Source: Flavobacteriaceae bacterium UBA980
Lineage (GTDB): Bacteria > Bacteroidota > Bacteroidia > Flavobacteriales > Flavobacteriaceae
Assembly (NCBI GenBank): GCA_002292265.1
Contig: DBBQ01000045.1
Location: 1 to 42,293 of the forward strand
Length of the DNA stretch: 42,293 nt
Reading direction: 5' to 3'
Shown here: piece by piece, positions 34,369 through 42,293 of the stretch
Layout: the number at the start of each line of letters is the position of its first letter
Numbering within the stretch: position 1 is the stretch's first letter
The notes under the pieces: generated by a model
The model's input: the letters and a program-made list of their open reading frames with translations, nothing else
The model's database searches: none
What the model was told of the DNA's origin: nothing
Program-made: the position numbers and the translations under genes

Positions 34369-35121
34369 TTAACCATTAAGAAGTAAACGCAGGACAAAAT
34401 AAAAAAGAGAGGGACAAAGTAAACAACCCAAACCCGTATAGAATGTTGCAGTTAGAGCTCCATAGGGCACCAATTTTGGGTCAGTGGCGGCTAAGCCTGC
34501 GGTTACCCCACTCGTAGTTCCAATCAAGCCACCAAATACGATTGCAGCTTTAGGGTTATTCAATTGAATGTATTTTGCAAAAAGGGGAGTGCCCACCGTA
34601 GCAACTATGGTTTTTACTACCCCCGTAGCAATACTGATGGCAATAATTTCTGAACTCACTCCTAAGGCAGAACCCGTAACAGGACCCACGATGTAAGTAC
34701 AGGCTCCAGCTCCAATGGTTGCCAAACTTGCAGGATCTGTATATCCAAGTAAATAAGCACATAGTACCCCTATTGAAAAAGACCAAAATACGCCTACAAA
34801 AAGTGAGAGGACACCAGCCAATCCCGCAGACTTAATTTTATTGACATCCGCACCCATAGCAGTCGCAACAACAGCAAAATCTCTTAGCATAGATCCGCCA
34901 AAAAAGGCCATTCCAGAAAAAAGGCTAAGATCTGCAATTCCCTTTTTATCCCCTAAAAAAGCAAGGGATAAACCTATACTGACGGCCAAGGCAACACCTG
35001 GAATTTTTTTATTAAAAAGTGTAGCGGAAATTTTAAATGAAACCCACATAATGATACCTACAAATAGAAAAGCAAATAACAGTCCGTTTTTCCCAATAAG
35101 CTGATTGATCATCTCATTCAT
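34369..35121 (-). CDS. madM: Malonate transporter subunit MadM
   Basis: About 250 residues, at least seven membrane helices. With MadL it forms the sodium-dependent malonate:Na+ symporter described in Malonomonas. The N-terminal INQLIGKNGLLFAFLFVG and the Gly/Ala-rich IGAGACTYIVGPVTGSALG stretch fit MadM. The start is placed at ATG 35119-35121; ATGs at 35127 and 35112 are alternatives. A longer reading to 35208 would run deep into madL and is rejected. Overlaps the end of madL by 8 nt. Confidence 0.85.
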   Translation of the reverse strand: MNEMINQLIGKNGLLFAFLFVGIIMWVSFKISATLFNKKIPGVALAVSIGLSLAFLGDKKGIADLSLFSGMAFFGGSMLRDFAVVATAMGADVNKIKSAGLAGVLSLFVGVFWSFSIGVLCAYLLGYTDPASLATIGAGACTYIVGPVTGSALGVSSEIIAISIATGVVKTIVATVGTPLFAKYIQLNNPKAAIVFGGLIGTTSGVTAGLAATDPKLVPYGALTATFYTGLGCLLCPSLFYFVLRLLLNG

Positions 35122-35494
35122 GGTCATCTGTTTTGATTTGTTCTTTTCCGATTTTCGATAGAACAGGGACAATGAAAAAAGCCGAAAGTGTGACGATTGT
35201 TCCTGCAACTAGAGCTACAGGTCCACCAGTAAGAGCCGCTTTTACGTTTTGAGTTGACGCCATAGCAATGATAATAGGGATGTACATACCACTCCAAAAA
35301 AGAATTCCTTCTTTGGTGCCAATTTCCAAACCTCCTTTTTTATTTACCCACGCATTGATTGAAATCAATAAGAGCATAGCAAAGCCAACACCTCCAACAT
35401 CTCCGTTGACATCAATCAATTTCCCTAGTAACGTGCCTAAAAATTTTCCAGCTAGGAAGCAAAAAGCCAAAAGAGCAACACCGTATATTTTCAT
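35114..35494 (-). CDS. madL: Malonate transporter subunit MadL
   Basis: 126 residues with four membrane helices; small subunit of the MadLM malonate carrier. Conserved features: the N-terminal MKIYGVALLAFCFLAGKFLG and GGVGFAMLLLISINAW. Sits 7 nt after the acyl-CoA synthetase stop, in front of madM. Confidence 0.87.
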   Translation of the reverse strand: MKIYGVALLAFCFLAGKFLGTLLGKLIDVNGDVGGVGFAMLLLISINAWVNKKGGLEIGTKEGILFWSGMYIPIIIAMASTQNVKAALTGGPVALVAGTIVTLSAFFIVPVLSKIGKEQIKTDDHE

Positions 35495-35501
35495 AGACGT
35501 T

Positions 35502-36980
35502 TTAAATAAAGAGTTTTTTTAATTCATTTTTGGTGACTTTTCCCATTACATTTCTGGGGAGGTCCTCTTGAAGGATATATTTTCTTGGAATTTTATAAGA
35601 GGGTAATAAGCTTTTTAGCCAAGTAGAGACAGCTTTAAAATCGAGGGTTTCTTTGTTTACAATCAAACTGGCACAGATCAACTCTCCCCATTCCTCGTCC
35701 GGGACTCCCACCACACCACATTCTTTTATATCTGGATGTTTTCTTAGTGCTTCCTCAATTTCCAAAGCAGAAATTTTATATCCTCCAGACTTGATAATAT
35801 CTACTGAATTACGCCCCAAAATTCGATAACAATTATTTTCAAAAACAGCTATGTCTCCTGTTTTAAACCAACCCTCTTTGGTAAAGGTAGCTTGTGTAGC
35901 TTTGGGTTTATTCCAATATTCTTTAAAGACATTAGGTCCTTTTACTTGAATTTCCCCTTGATTTCCCTCCTTTACGGGTTGATTTTGTTCATCTGCTAAC
36001 CGAACTGTAACTCCCTCTAACGGCAACCCAATGTGACCTGGAATTCGTTTGGCACGATAAGAATTACTAATGGCCATTCCCATTTCGGTCATTCCATAAC
36101 GCTCCAATAAAACATGGCCACTTATTTTTTTCCATGCCTCTAAAACGGATACGGGAAGTGCAGCAGACCCAGATACCATCAATCGGAATTTTTTAAGTAT
36201 CGAAGAGATTTCTTCTTGTTCGGTCAGGGAAAGTTCCTTCCAAAATACGATAAGTTTATAGTAAATGGTAGGGACCGCCATAAAGACATTAATGGATTCT
36301 CTAGAAAAAGAATCAAACACTTTTTTTGAATCAAACCTAGAAAGAAATTCACAACAGGCACCTGACCACAAAGCACAAGAGAGTACATTGATGATTCCGT
36401 GGACATGATGCATGGGCAATACATTTAAAATATGATCTTCTTTACTCCACCCCCATCCACGTGTTAATGAAGTGATTTGAGCTTCAATATTTTGATGTGT
36501 AGTTACCACTCCTTTAGGATTTCCTGTAGTGCCACTAGTATAAAGAATCAAGGCACTTCGTTCTTTTTTAATGGCTAAATCGAGTGTGATATTTTGAGAT
36601 TCAGCTTCCTCAAAATCAAAAGAGTAAGTTACTTTTTCCGAAAGAGGCTCCAATTTATTTTTGAATTCTTTGGAATAAACTAAACATTCTGCTTGGGTAT
36701 CTTCGATGACATAAGTCAAGGAGGCTAAAGGATGTTTTTCACATAGTGGTACAGCGATACCACCTGCTCTCCATATAGCCCACATTAGTGCAGTATATTC
36801 AAAGCTAGGAGGCATTAAAAAAGCGATTCGCGCTCCGTTTAAATCCGTTCTTCCCCGTAATAAAAAATGAGCAAGTTCAGTAGATTTTGAAATTAAATCG
36901 GTGTAACTATACGATTGTCCTGTACTTATGATTGCGATTCGACTCTTGTGTTTTTGGGCTTGTGCGAAGAGGTTTTTCAT
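35502..36980 (-). CDS. Malonyl-CoA synthetase (MatB/ACSF3-like)
   Basis: 492-residue adenylate-forming enzyme: malonate + CoA + ATP to malonyl-CoA. AMP-binding P-loop YTSGTTGNPKG at 147-157; A5 motif ERYGMTEMGMAISN (about 293-306), with the Met/Ser-Asn pattern of MatB; WFKTGD; GRNSVDIIKSGGYKISALE; and the C-terminal Lys motif PRNVMGKVTK. The SVDIIKSGGYKISALE and EYWNKPKATQATF stretches closely resemble human ACSF3. Its place next to madLM supports malonate as substrate. Other short-chain acids cannot be excluded by sequence alone. Confidence 0.85.
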   Translation of the reverse strand: MKNLFAQAQKHKSRIAIISTGQSYSYTDLISKSTELAHFLLRGRTDLNGARIAFLMPPSFEYTALMWAIWRAGGIAVPLCEKHPLASLTYVIEDTQAECLVYSKEFKNKLEPLSEKVTYSFDFEEAESQNITLDLAIKKERSALILYTSGTTGNPKGVVTTHQNIEAQITSLTRGWGWSKEDHILNVLPMHHVHGIINVLSCALWSGACCEFLSRFDSKKVFDSFSRESINVFMAVPTIYYKLIVFWKELSLTEQEEISSILKKFRLMVSGSAALPVSVLEAWKKISGHVLLERYGMTEMGMAISNSYRAKRIPGHIGLPLEGVTVRLADEQNQPVKEGNQGEIQVKGPNVFKEYWNKPKATQATFTKEGWFKTGDIAVFENNCYRILGRNSVDIIKSGGYKISALEIEEALRKHPDIKECGVVGVPDEEWGELICASLIVNKETLDFKAVSTWLKSLLPSYKIPRKYILQEDLPRNVMGKVTKNELKKLFI

Positions 36981-36990
36981 GGTGTACTGT

Positions 36991-38484
36991 TTATCCTAAT
37001 GCTGAAATCAATTCTGGTCTTCGATCCAAATAATCCGTAATTTGTTCGTAAGCCAAAGCAAATTCAAGTACTTTCTTGTCCGATCCAAATTTGCCTAACA
37101 CCTGAATTCCCATGGGTCTTCCACTTGGGTCAAATCCTGTGGGACTATTAAATGCAGGAATCCCTCCTAGACTCCCTATGATGACCACTTCCATCCAGCG
37201 ATGATAGGTATCCATTTCACGACCATTGATTTGCTTGGGCCAATTTGTTTCTTTTGAAAATGGAAAGACTTGAGCTGTCGGTAGAAGTAAAAAATCATAG
37301 CTACGGAACAACCGATCTAATTCTCCATACCATGCTTTACGAATTTCTTTGGCGTGTTGTACATCCTTTTCAGTGAGGCTAAGGGCTTGTTCAATTTCCC
37401 ATATCAATTCAGGTTTTAAAAGGTCATGCGTTTTAGGATCCTCATAAAACTCAAGCATATTAAGCCGGGTATGATGCCGGAGCGTTGTCCAGCAAAACCA
37501 CAAATCAGCTGGAGAAAATTTGGGCTGTGCAAGTTCAATATTTGCTCCTGCAGTATCAATTTTATTTAAACTGTTCTCACACAAGTCTAGAATTCCTGAT
37601 TCAAAAGGTAAGTAACCGTTTAAATCTCTGAGCCATCCGATTTTGACACCTTTTAAATTCAAAGGATTTAAGTTTTGAAAATTGGGCTGGAGTGCTACAG
37701 TATTTAATAACTGGATCAAATCTCTTGTATTCCTTCCCATGGGACCAGAAGTCCAAAGCAAACGCTCTTCCGCATTGCCCTCACTCATGACCACCGTGGT
37801 GCTGGGTCTAAAACCCACTACATTATTAAAGGCTCCAGGATTTCTGAGTGACCCCATCATATCTCCTCCTTCTGCTGCAGGAAGCATATGCGTACCCAAA
37901 CCACAAGCAGCACCTCCACTGCTTCCGCCAGCGGTGAGTTTTGGATTGTATGCACTTCCAGTAGCTCCAAATATAGGATTGTAGGTTTGGGAACCCAAAC
38001 CAAATTCTGGGGTATTGGTCTTACCGATAAATAGCGCTCCTTGATTTCTGATTTTTTGAACAAGGACGCTGTCTTCTTCTGCAATTCTATTGGCAAACAT
38101 TGGTGATCCGCTGGTATGTAGCATCCCTTTTACAGGAGCCAAGTCTTTTATGGCGTGTGGCATACCGTGCATCCACCCCCAATAGTCTCCTTTTGCCAAA
38201 GCTGCATCGGCTTCTTTTGCTTCTTCTAAAAGAATGTCATCAGATACCCTACTTACAATAGCATTATAAGTAGGATTAAATTGATTAATATGTTTTAAAT
38301 AAGCATTCATAACCTCGACACAACTGACTTTTTTTGTTCGAATGGCGTCCGAGAGAGTAACGGCATTAAAAGCAGTGATGTCAGCGGGGAGTTCTTTTGA
38401 AAATAACGAACAGGAATAGGAGAGAGGGAGCGTTGAAAGGAATCCTAAGTTGACACCTTTTTTTATAAAGTTTCTTCTATTCAT
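36991..38484 (-). CDS. Amidase-signature enzyme, exported
   Basis: 497 residues from ATG 38482-38484. N-terminal NRRNFIKKG and a hydrophobic stretch look like a Tat signal, with a possible lipobox ending at Cys25. Ser-cisSer-Lys triad: Lys113 (AIKDL), Ser188 (GGSSGG) and Ser212 (GDMMGSLRNP); the 24-residue spacing between the serines equals that in FAAH and malonamidase E2. First gene of the malonate unit, 10 nt before the synthetase. Known amidase-signature enzymes in malonate routes are malonamidase and ureidomalonase, so an amide or ureide of malonate is the likely substrate. A longer start at 38661 is not supported. Confidence 0.87.
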   Translation of the reverse strand: MNRRNFIKKGVNLGFLSTLPLSYSCSLFSKELPADITAFNAVTLSDAIRTKKVSCVEVMNAYLKHINQFNPTYNAIVSRVSDDILLEEAKEADAALAKGDYWGWMHGMPHAIKDLAPVKGMLHTSGSPMFANRIAEEDSVLVQKIRNQGALFIGKTNTPEFGLGSQTYNPIFGATGSAYNPKLTAGGSSGGAACGLGTHMLPAAEGGDMMGSLRNPGAFNNVVGFRPSTTVVMSEGNAEERLLWTSGPMGRNTRDLIQLLNTVALQPNFQNLNPLNLKGVKIGWLRDLNGYLPFESGILDLCENSLNKIDTAGANIELAQPKFSPADLWFCWTTLRHHTRLNMLEFYEDPKTHDLLKPELIWEIEQALSLTEKDVQHAKEIRKAWYGELDRLFRSYDFLLLPTAQVFPFSKETNWPKQINGREMDTYHRWMEVVIIGSLGGIPAFNSPTGFDPSGRPMGIQVLGKFGSDKKVLEFALAYEQITDYLDRRPELISALG

Positions 38485-38563
38485 TTTGTATGCCTTAAGA
38501 CTAATTAGTACTGAGAGTAAGTTAACAAAAAAAAGGTACTTTAACAGTCTAATAAATAGGACA

Positions 38564-39010
38564 ATGAGAATACTAATTTTGATTTTATGTGGGATATTGT
38601 TTTCCTCTGTAGAGGCACAAGAACCTTCCGCTCCCTTTGGAGCAATTGAAGATTTTTTCAAAGCTTTTCACAACAAAGAGGCAAAGGTTCTCAGCACTGC
38701 GTTTTCTGAATCGGCGGTGATGCAAAGAGCCGTCCATCAAGAGGGAGAATCAGTACTGATTCAGCAAGACATTTCAAATTTTATTAAGCGCGTAGCAAGT
38801 CGCCCAGACACTCCTGTATGGGAAGAGGTCTTGGGAACCCCTGTAGTGCAACAATCGGCAAACCTGGCTACTGTTTGGGTGCCGTTTCGATTCTATTTGG
38901 ACGGAAAATTTTCCCATTGTGGGGTCAACCAGTTTACCCTTTTTTGGAATGGTAACCAATGGAAAATCATCCATTTGATAGATACTTCAGAGACTTGTGA
39001 AGCCGACTGA
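38564..39010 (+). CDS. NTF2/SnoaL-like secreted protein
   Basis: 148 residues. Sec signal peptide (about 1-18, ending SSVEA), then an NTF2-like cone fold (FGAIEDFFKAFHNKEAKVLSTAFSESAVM, closing with FTLFWNGNQWKIIHLIDT). Typical of DUF4440-like proteins of unknown role. An upstream in-frame start at 38450 would overlap the amidase gene and lose the signal peptide, so ATG 38564 is chosen. It is divergent from the amidase (79 nt) and convergent with the next gene (1 nt between stops). Confidence 0.78.
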   Translation: MRILILILCGILFSSVEAQEPSAPFGAIEDFFKAFHNKEAKVLSTAFSESAVMQRAVHQEGESVLIQQDISNFIKRVASRPDTPVWEEVLGTPVVQQSANLATVWVPFRFYLDGKFSHCGVNQFTLFWNGNQWKIIHLIDTSETCEAD

Positions 39011-39011
39011 C

Positions 39012-40346
39012 TTAGTTTTGTAAGTTATTCTTGTAAACCTCTCCTTTTTTCATTACGAGGTCCACTTTTTGCAACAAAGAAATGTAACGCAGTACATCTC
39101 CTTTTACCGCAATGATATCTGCTTGTTTCCCTACACTTACGGTGCCTACTTTATTTTCTTCTCCCATAAATTTAGAGGGCCAATAGGTTGCTGATTTGAT
39201 CGCTTCCAAAGGAGGCACCCCTAGTTCTCTTACCCAAATATCCAGTTCATTCCAGGTACTTTGGGAGTGAAATTTCATGGGTACGCCACTATCGGTTCCG
39301 ATTAGCAGGACCACCCCAGACTCTTTAAGTTGATTGAATTTTGTCTTTAAAGTGGGCTTTCGGATGGAGGTAAGTTGAAAATAAGGAAGTTCCCCAGGTT
39401 TGCTGATGGATTGTTGGATGTCTTGAACTATGGAGTCGGGTAAGTCCAAATGCCAGCTATCATTGTCTAAGCTCTCGGGATTATTGACAACATAATCGTG
39501 GTTAAAAAGAACCTCAATGGTTGGAGTCCAATACAAGGGTCCTAAATTCATTTTTGCCGTCCGCTCTTTGATTAGTTCCATCACATCTTCGGGATAGGCA
39601 GGTGAGGAAGAAAGTCCTGTGTGTTCAAAATTGTCAACTCCCGCTTTAATGCCTAAGCGAATTTCTTCAGGACGATGCGAATGAGCAACGACTTTCAAAT
39701 TGTTTTTATGTGCTTCCTCTACAACTCCGCGAATTTCCTCCATCGTCATTTGATCTTGGTCTATCAGTTTGATACAATCTACACCCGCTTGAGCTAATTT
39801 TCTGACTTTTGCCCTAGCGTCTTTTTCTCCATTGACTCCCCATCGGAAGGCCTCGGTTCCTGGATACGGTTCTTTTTGGATAAAGGGACCACTCATGTAC
39901 ATAGTAGGACCGGGAAGTTTGCCTGCGTTGATGGCATCTCGTACCTCTAAACTGGCTTCTAAAGGACCTCCTAAATCTCGTGCACTGGTGACTCCTGCCA
40001 GCAGTAATTGATGTGCCGAAGCGGGCATGATGACATTGCCAAAAATGGGTAAATAGGTTTTGTCCCAATAGCTGTAATCGGAATGCCCCGTGATCATTAG
40101 GTGAACATGCATGTCCCACAATCCTGGAAGCACGCTCATTCCTTCTGTAGAAATGACCTCTGCTCCCTCGGGAATGGAGGTATTGTCCACTGTTCCTACT
40201 TTGACAATGGTTTCCCCTTCAATCAAAATCACACTATTTTTTAGAGGTTCATTTCCGTATCCGTCGATTAAGGTTCCGCCTACAAGGGCTTTCGTTTGAG
40301 CATACATTCCCAAGGGGAGCAAAAAGAGTAAAAAAAGTTTTTTCAT
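39012..40346 (-). CDS. Amidohydrolase family protein, secreted
   Basis: 444 residues from ATG 40344-40346, with a Sec signal peptide ending MYAQ. Subtype-I amidohydrolase of the imidazolonepropionase/prolidase-like group: His80 and His82 (WDMHVHL), Lys in DCIKLID as probable carboxylated bridge, AHSHRPEE and NFEHTG for the next two His, and GTDSGVP with the catalytic Asp. Substrate probably a dipeptide or cyclic amide in the periplasm. Lies 17 nt after the D-aminoacylase-like gene. Confidence 0.88.
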   Translation of the reverse strand: MKKLFLLFLLPLGMYAQTKALVGGTLIDGYGNEPLKNSVILIEGETIVKVGTVDNTSIPEGAEVISTEGMSVLPGLWDMHVHLMITGHSDYSYWDKTYLPIFGNVIMPASAHQLLLAGVTSARDLGGPLEASLEVRDAINAGKLPGPTMYMSGPFIQKEPYPGTEAFRWGVNGEKDARAKVRKLAQAGVDCIKLIDQDQMTMEEIRGVVEEAHKNNLKVVAHSHRPEEIRLGIKAGVDNFEHTGLSSSPAYPEDVMELIKERTAKMNLGPLYWTPTIEVLFNHDYVVNNPESLDNDSWHLDLPDSIVQDIQQSISKPGELPYFQLTSIRKPTLKTKFNQLKESGVVLLIGTDSGVPMKFHSQSTWNELDIWVRELGVPPLEAIKSATYWPSKFMGEENKVGTVSVGKQADIIAVKGDVLRYISLLQKVDLVMKKGEVYKNNLQN

Positions 40347-40363
40347 TTGAAAATCGTTAGTGT

Positions 40364-42046
40364 TTATTGTTTTTGATAACCGGGGCCTTTTACAAATCGG
40401 CCTCCAAAGGCACCCGTATGGGTTCCATTTTCCAGTACATGTGTCCCGTTGACCCAAACCTGTTCTACCCCTGTAGCGTACTGCATGGGGTTTTCAAAGG
40501 TGGCAAAATCGCGAATGGATTTTGGATCAAACACCACTACATCTGCAAAATAGTTTTCTTTTAAAAAACCTCTTTCTTTAATTTTTAGGTTGGTAGCTGG
40601 CAAACCTGAGAGTTTGTAAATGGCTTCTTGCATTGGGATGATCTGTTCATCACGAACGTATTTCCCCAATAATCGCGCAAAATTTCCAAAAGCACGAGGG
40701 TGAGTACTGTTTTTTAAAAATACACCTTCAGGAGCTAGGGAACCCGCATCCGATCCAAAACTCATATAAGGCAGTTGAATCTGTCGTTTGACATTTTCCT
40801 CATCCATCAAAAAATAGACGGTACCCACTCTGCTCCCGTCTTGGATGACCAAATCGATGGCGGTCTCTTCAGGGCTTTTTCCTTTTATTTTTGCCACTTC
40901 GGTAAGGGTTTTCCCTGTTAAATATTTAAGGCTGTCGTTTTTAAAACCTACCAGAATTAATTTGTCTGGAGATTCCGCAGCACGCATCAGGTTTTCCCAT
41001 TCATCGGTATCAGTTTGCATTTCTTTAATGACGCGTTTACGAATCTGGGGATCTTTAAGCCGTTGAATCCACTGTTCCAATCCGCCTTCTTGAACCCATG
41101 GAGGCATGGAGGCGTCAAGGCCTGTTGCTCCTGCGGTGTAGGTGTACATATCGGTAGTTATTTTTAGTCCTTTGGCTCGAGCGGAATCTATTTTTTGGAT
41201 CACCCTATCGAGTTTTCCCCAGTTCTTTTTTCCGCTTTGTTTCAGGTGATAGATCTCCGCGGGAATTCCTGCTTCATTGGCGATCGTCAAAAGTTCATCT
41301 ACGCTTTCTAGCAGTTTATTCCCTTCACTTCGCATGTGGGAAATATACATACCACCGTAGTCTGCTGCTACTTTACAGATTTCGATGAGTTCCTCGGTAG
41401 AGGAATAAAAAGCGGGTGCGTAAATTAGCGAAGACCCAATACCCATGGCTCCTTCTTTCATTCCTTGGTGCACCAAGTCCTTCATCAATTCTAATTCCTC
41501 AACATTGGGTGCTCTGTCTTCATAACCTACTGCGTTTACCCGAAGGGTCGTAGCTCCAATAAAAGAGGCTACGTTGGTAGAAATTCCTTTGTCTTCCAAA
41601 AACTGAAGGTATTCACCCAAAGTCGTCCAAGTGATTTCGTATTGAATATCACCTTGGTTTTTTTTCATAGAGGCTTTGAGTGGATCGTTGAGCGGTCCCC
41701 AAGACATACCTTCTCCGAAAACTTCTAAGGTTACGCCTTGACGGAGATCACTTTGGGACTTTCCATCTTCGATTAAACTATCGACTCCCCAACTGAGCAT
41801 ATTGATAAACCCCGGAGAAACTGCTTTATCCGTCGCATTTATGTTTTGATCAGCTCGAAAAAACTTTGGAGGTCCTACATAGACAATTTTGTCTCCTTTT
41901 ATTGCTACTGTTCCTGTGAACGGAGGAGATCCTGTTCCGTCGTAAAGGGTTCCATTTTGAATTACCACATCTACTTTAGGTCCCTGAGAACAGGAGAGGA
42001 ATAAAGCAATACTGGCAAAAAGGAAAAAAGAGCTTTTTTTCATCAT
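40364..42046 (-). CDS. N-acyl-D-amino-acid deacylase-like lipoprotein
   Basis: 560 residues. Lipobox with Cys19 (LFLSC). The overall pattern is that of D-aminoacylase (DAN family): EIYHLKQSGKKNW, HMRSEGNKLLES, ITTDMYTYTAG, SFGSDAGS, HPRAFG, and a C-terminal VFDPKSIRDFATFENP. The first metal motif HxH after PGFI is replaced (residues 82-86 NMLSW, with Leu84 and Trp86), while the later His and Asp remain, so metal binding must differ. Similar changed copies occur elsewhere in Bacteroidota, so this is not a sequencing error. It starts right after the stop of the upstream gene. Confidence 0.85.
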   Translation of the reverse strand: MMKKSSFFLFASIALFLSCSQGPKVDVVIQNGTLYDGTGSPPFTGTVAIKGDKIVYVGPPKFFRADQNINATDKAVSPGFINMLSWGVDSLIEDGKSQSDLRQGVTLEVFGEGMSWGPLNDPLKASMKKNQGDIQYEITWTTLGEYLQFLEDKGISTNVASFIGATTLRVNAVGYEDRAPNVEELELMKDLVHQGMKEGAMGIGSSLIYAPAFYSSTEELIEICKVAADYGGMYISHMRSEGNKLLESVDELLTIANEAGIPAEIYHLKQSGKKNWGKLDRVIQKIDSARAKGLKITTDMYTYTAGATGLDASMPPWVQEGGLEQWIQRLKDPQIRKRVIKEMQTDTDEWENLMRAAESPDKLILVGFKNDSLKYLTGKTLTEVAKIKGKSPEETAIDLVIQDGSRVGTVYFLMDEENVKRQIQLPYMSFGSDAGSLAPEGVFLKNSTHPRAFGNFARLLGKYVRDEQIIPMQEAIYKLSGLPATNLKIKERGFLKENYFADVVVFDPKSIRDFATFENPMQYATGVEQVWVNGTHVLENGTHTGAFGGRFVKGPGYQKQ

Positions 42047-42293
42047 TTATGGGTTCAAAATTATTTGTGGTATGCTGCTGTGTGATGTATTAATTTTTTT
42101 CACCTGCACCTCCATAGTTTCCATAGTTTTCTGGTGTTGGATCAATTCTGCTTTTAAACTTTCAATACGCTCCAACTGTGGGATTGTAGGAGGATTGGTC
42201 GTATTGTCAATAGCGCGCATCAACGATCGGATCTCCTCGCGTAGTCTTGGTCTTTGTCTGTAATTCATGGACGGAGGAGGCCGCATCAGGTGC
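42047..42293 (-). CDS. C-terminal end of a truncated protein (window edge)
   Basis: At least 82 residues remain; the frame is open at the window edge, so the start lies outside. The visible part is charged and helical (PRLREEIRSLMRAIDN, QLERIESLKAELIQHQ). The layout recalls the C-terminal helical tail of large BNR/VPS10-like propeller proteins that often sit near amidohydrolases in Bacteroidota, but this is a weak impression. Its stop touches the start of the D-aminoacylase-like gene, suggesting one operon of three genes. Confidence 0.5.
   Translation of the reverse strand, partial: HLMRPPPSMNYRQRPRLREEIRSLMRAIDNTTNPPTIPQLERIESLKAELIQHQKTMETMEVQVKKINTSHSSIPQIILNP

Noticed and set aside
38485..38661. 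59-codon N-terminal extension of the amidase
   Set aside because: It would place 59 residues before a Tat-like leader and overlap the divergent NTF2-like gene; ATG at 38484 gives a normal export signal.
40347..40457. 37-codon extension of the prolidase-like amidohydrolase
   Set aside because: It would overlap the upstream gene and bury the signal peptide.
1..42293. CRISPR arrays, insertion sequences, prophage
   Set aside because: No regularly spaced repeats, transposase, integrase or phage structural genes were seen on either strand.

Overview
The window looks like a chromosomal segment of a marine-type flavobacterium (Bacteroidota). The signs are low-to-moderate GC, lipoproteins with Bacteroidota-style lipoboxes, an ExbB/ExbD/TonB set, LpxK (lipid A synthesis), a candidate promoter of the TTG / TAnnTTTG kind used in this phylum, and protein variants I associate with it (glutamate synthase with a short propeptide, a zinc-ribbon family protein without its cysteines). 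No phage, IS element, rRNA operon or CRISPR array is visible. The assignment rests on protein resemblance only.

Layout. 81-1696: M28 lipoprotein peptidase and a divergent secreted protein. 1905-7877: gltD-gltB glutamate synthase (minus). 8069-13768: anmK, nhaD, then the exbB-exbD-tonB-folC run (plus). 13844-15191: tRNA-Val, then a pentapeptide-repeat membrane protein and a single-domain globin (minus). 15192-15604: a 413-nt non-coding stretch with a strong intrinsic-terminator hairpin and a possible 28-codon ORF. 15605-26279: housekeeping genes packed tail to tail: Dabb protein, coiled-coil DUF164-like protein, Nif3, lpxK, lipA, an Nramp-like carrier, an ECF sigma factor, a small Cys-rich membrane protein, DUF456, a TonB-like lipoprotein, ruvC, hemW and an M20 dipeptidase. 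26374-26565: a degenerate tRNA-Leu copy next to an intact tRNA-Leu.

26728-34345 is a five-gene operon of a type best known from Planctomycetes: a DUF1549/DUF1553 protein with two CxxCH motifs, a Tat-exported DUF1501 protein, a Tat-exported beta-propeller protein, a lipoprotein, and a multi-domain DUF2231/cytochrome protein. The last two share a C-terminal module. The function of this set is not established and it is the best candidate here for an undescribed envelope system.

34369-38484 (minus) is a compact four-gene unit: exported amidase, ACSF3/MatB-like malonyl-CoA synthetase, MadL and MadM. I read it as release of malonate from an amide or ureide outside the cytoplasmic membrane, malonate import, and activation to malonyl-CoA. 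No malonate decarboxylase gene is in the window. 38564-42293 holds an NTF2-like secreted protein and, on minus, two amidohydrolase-superfamily proteins following the 3' end of a gene that runs off the window.
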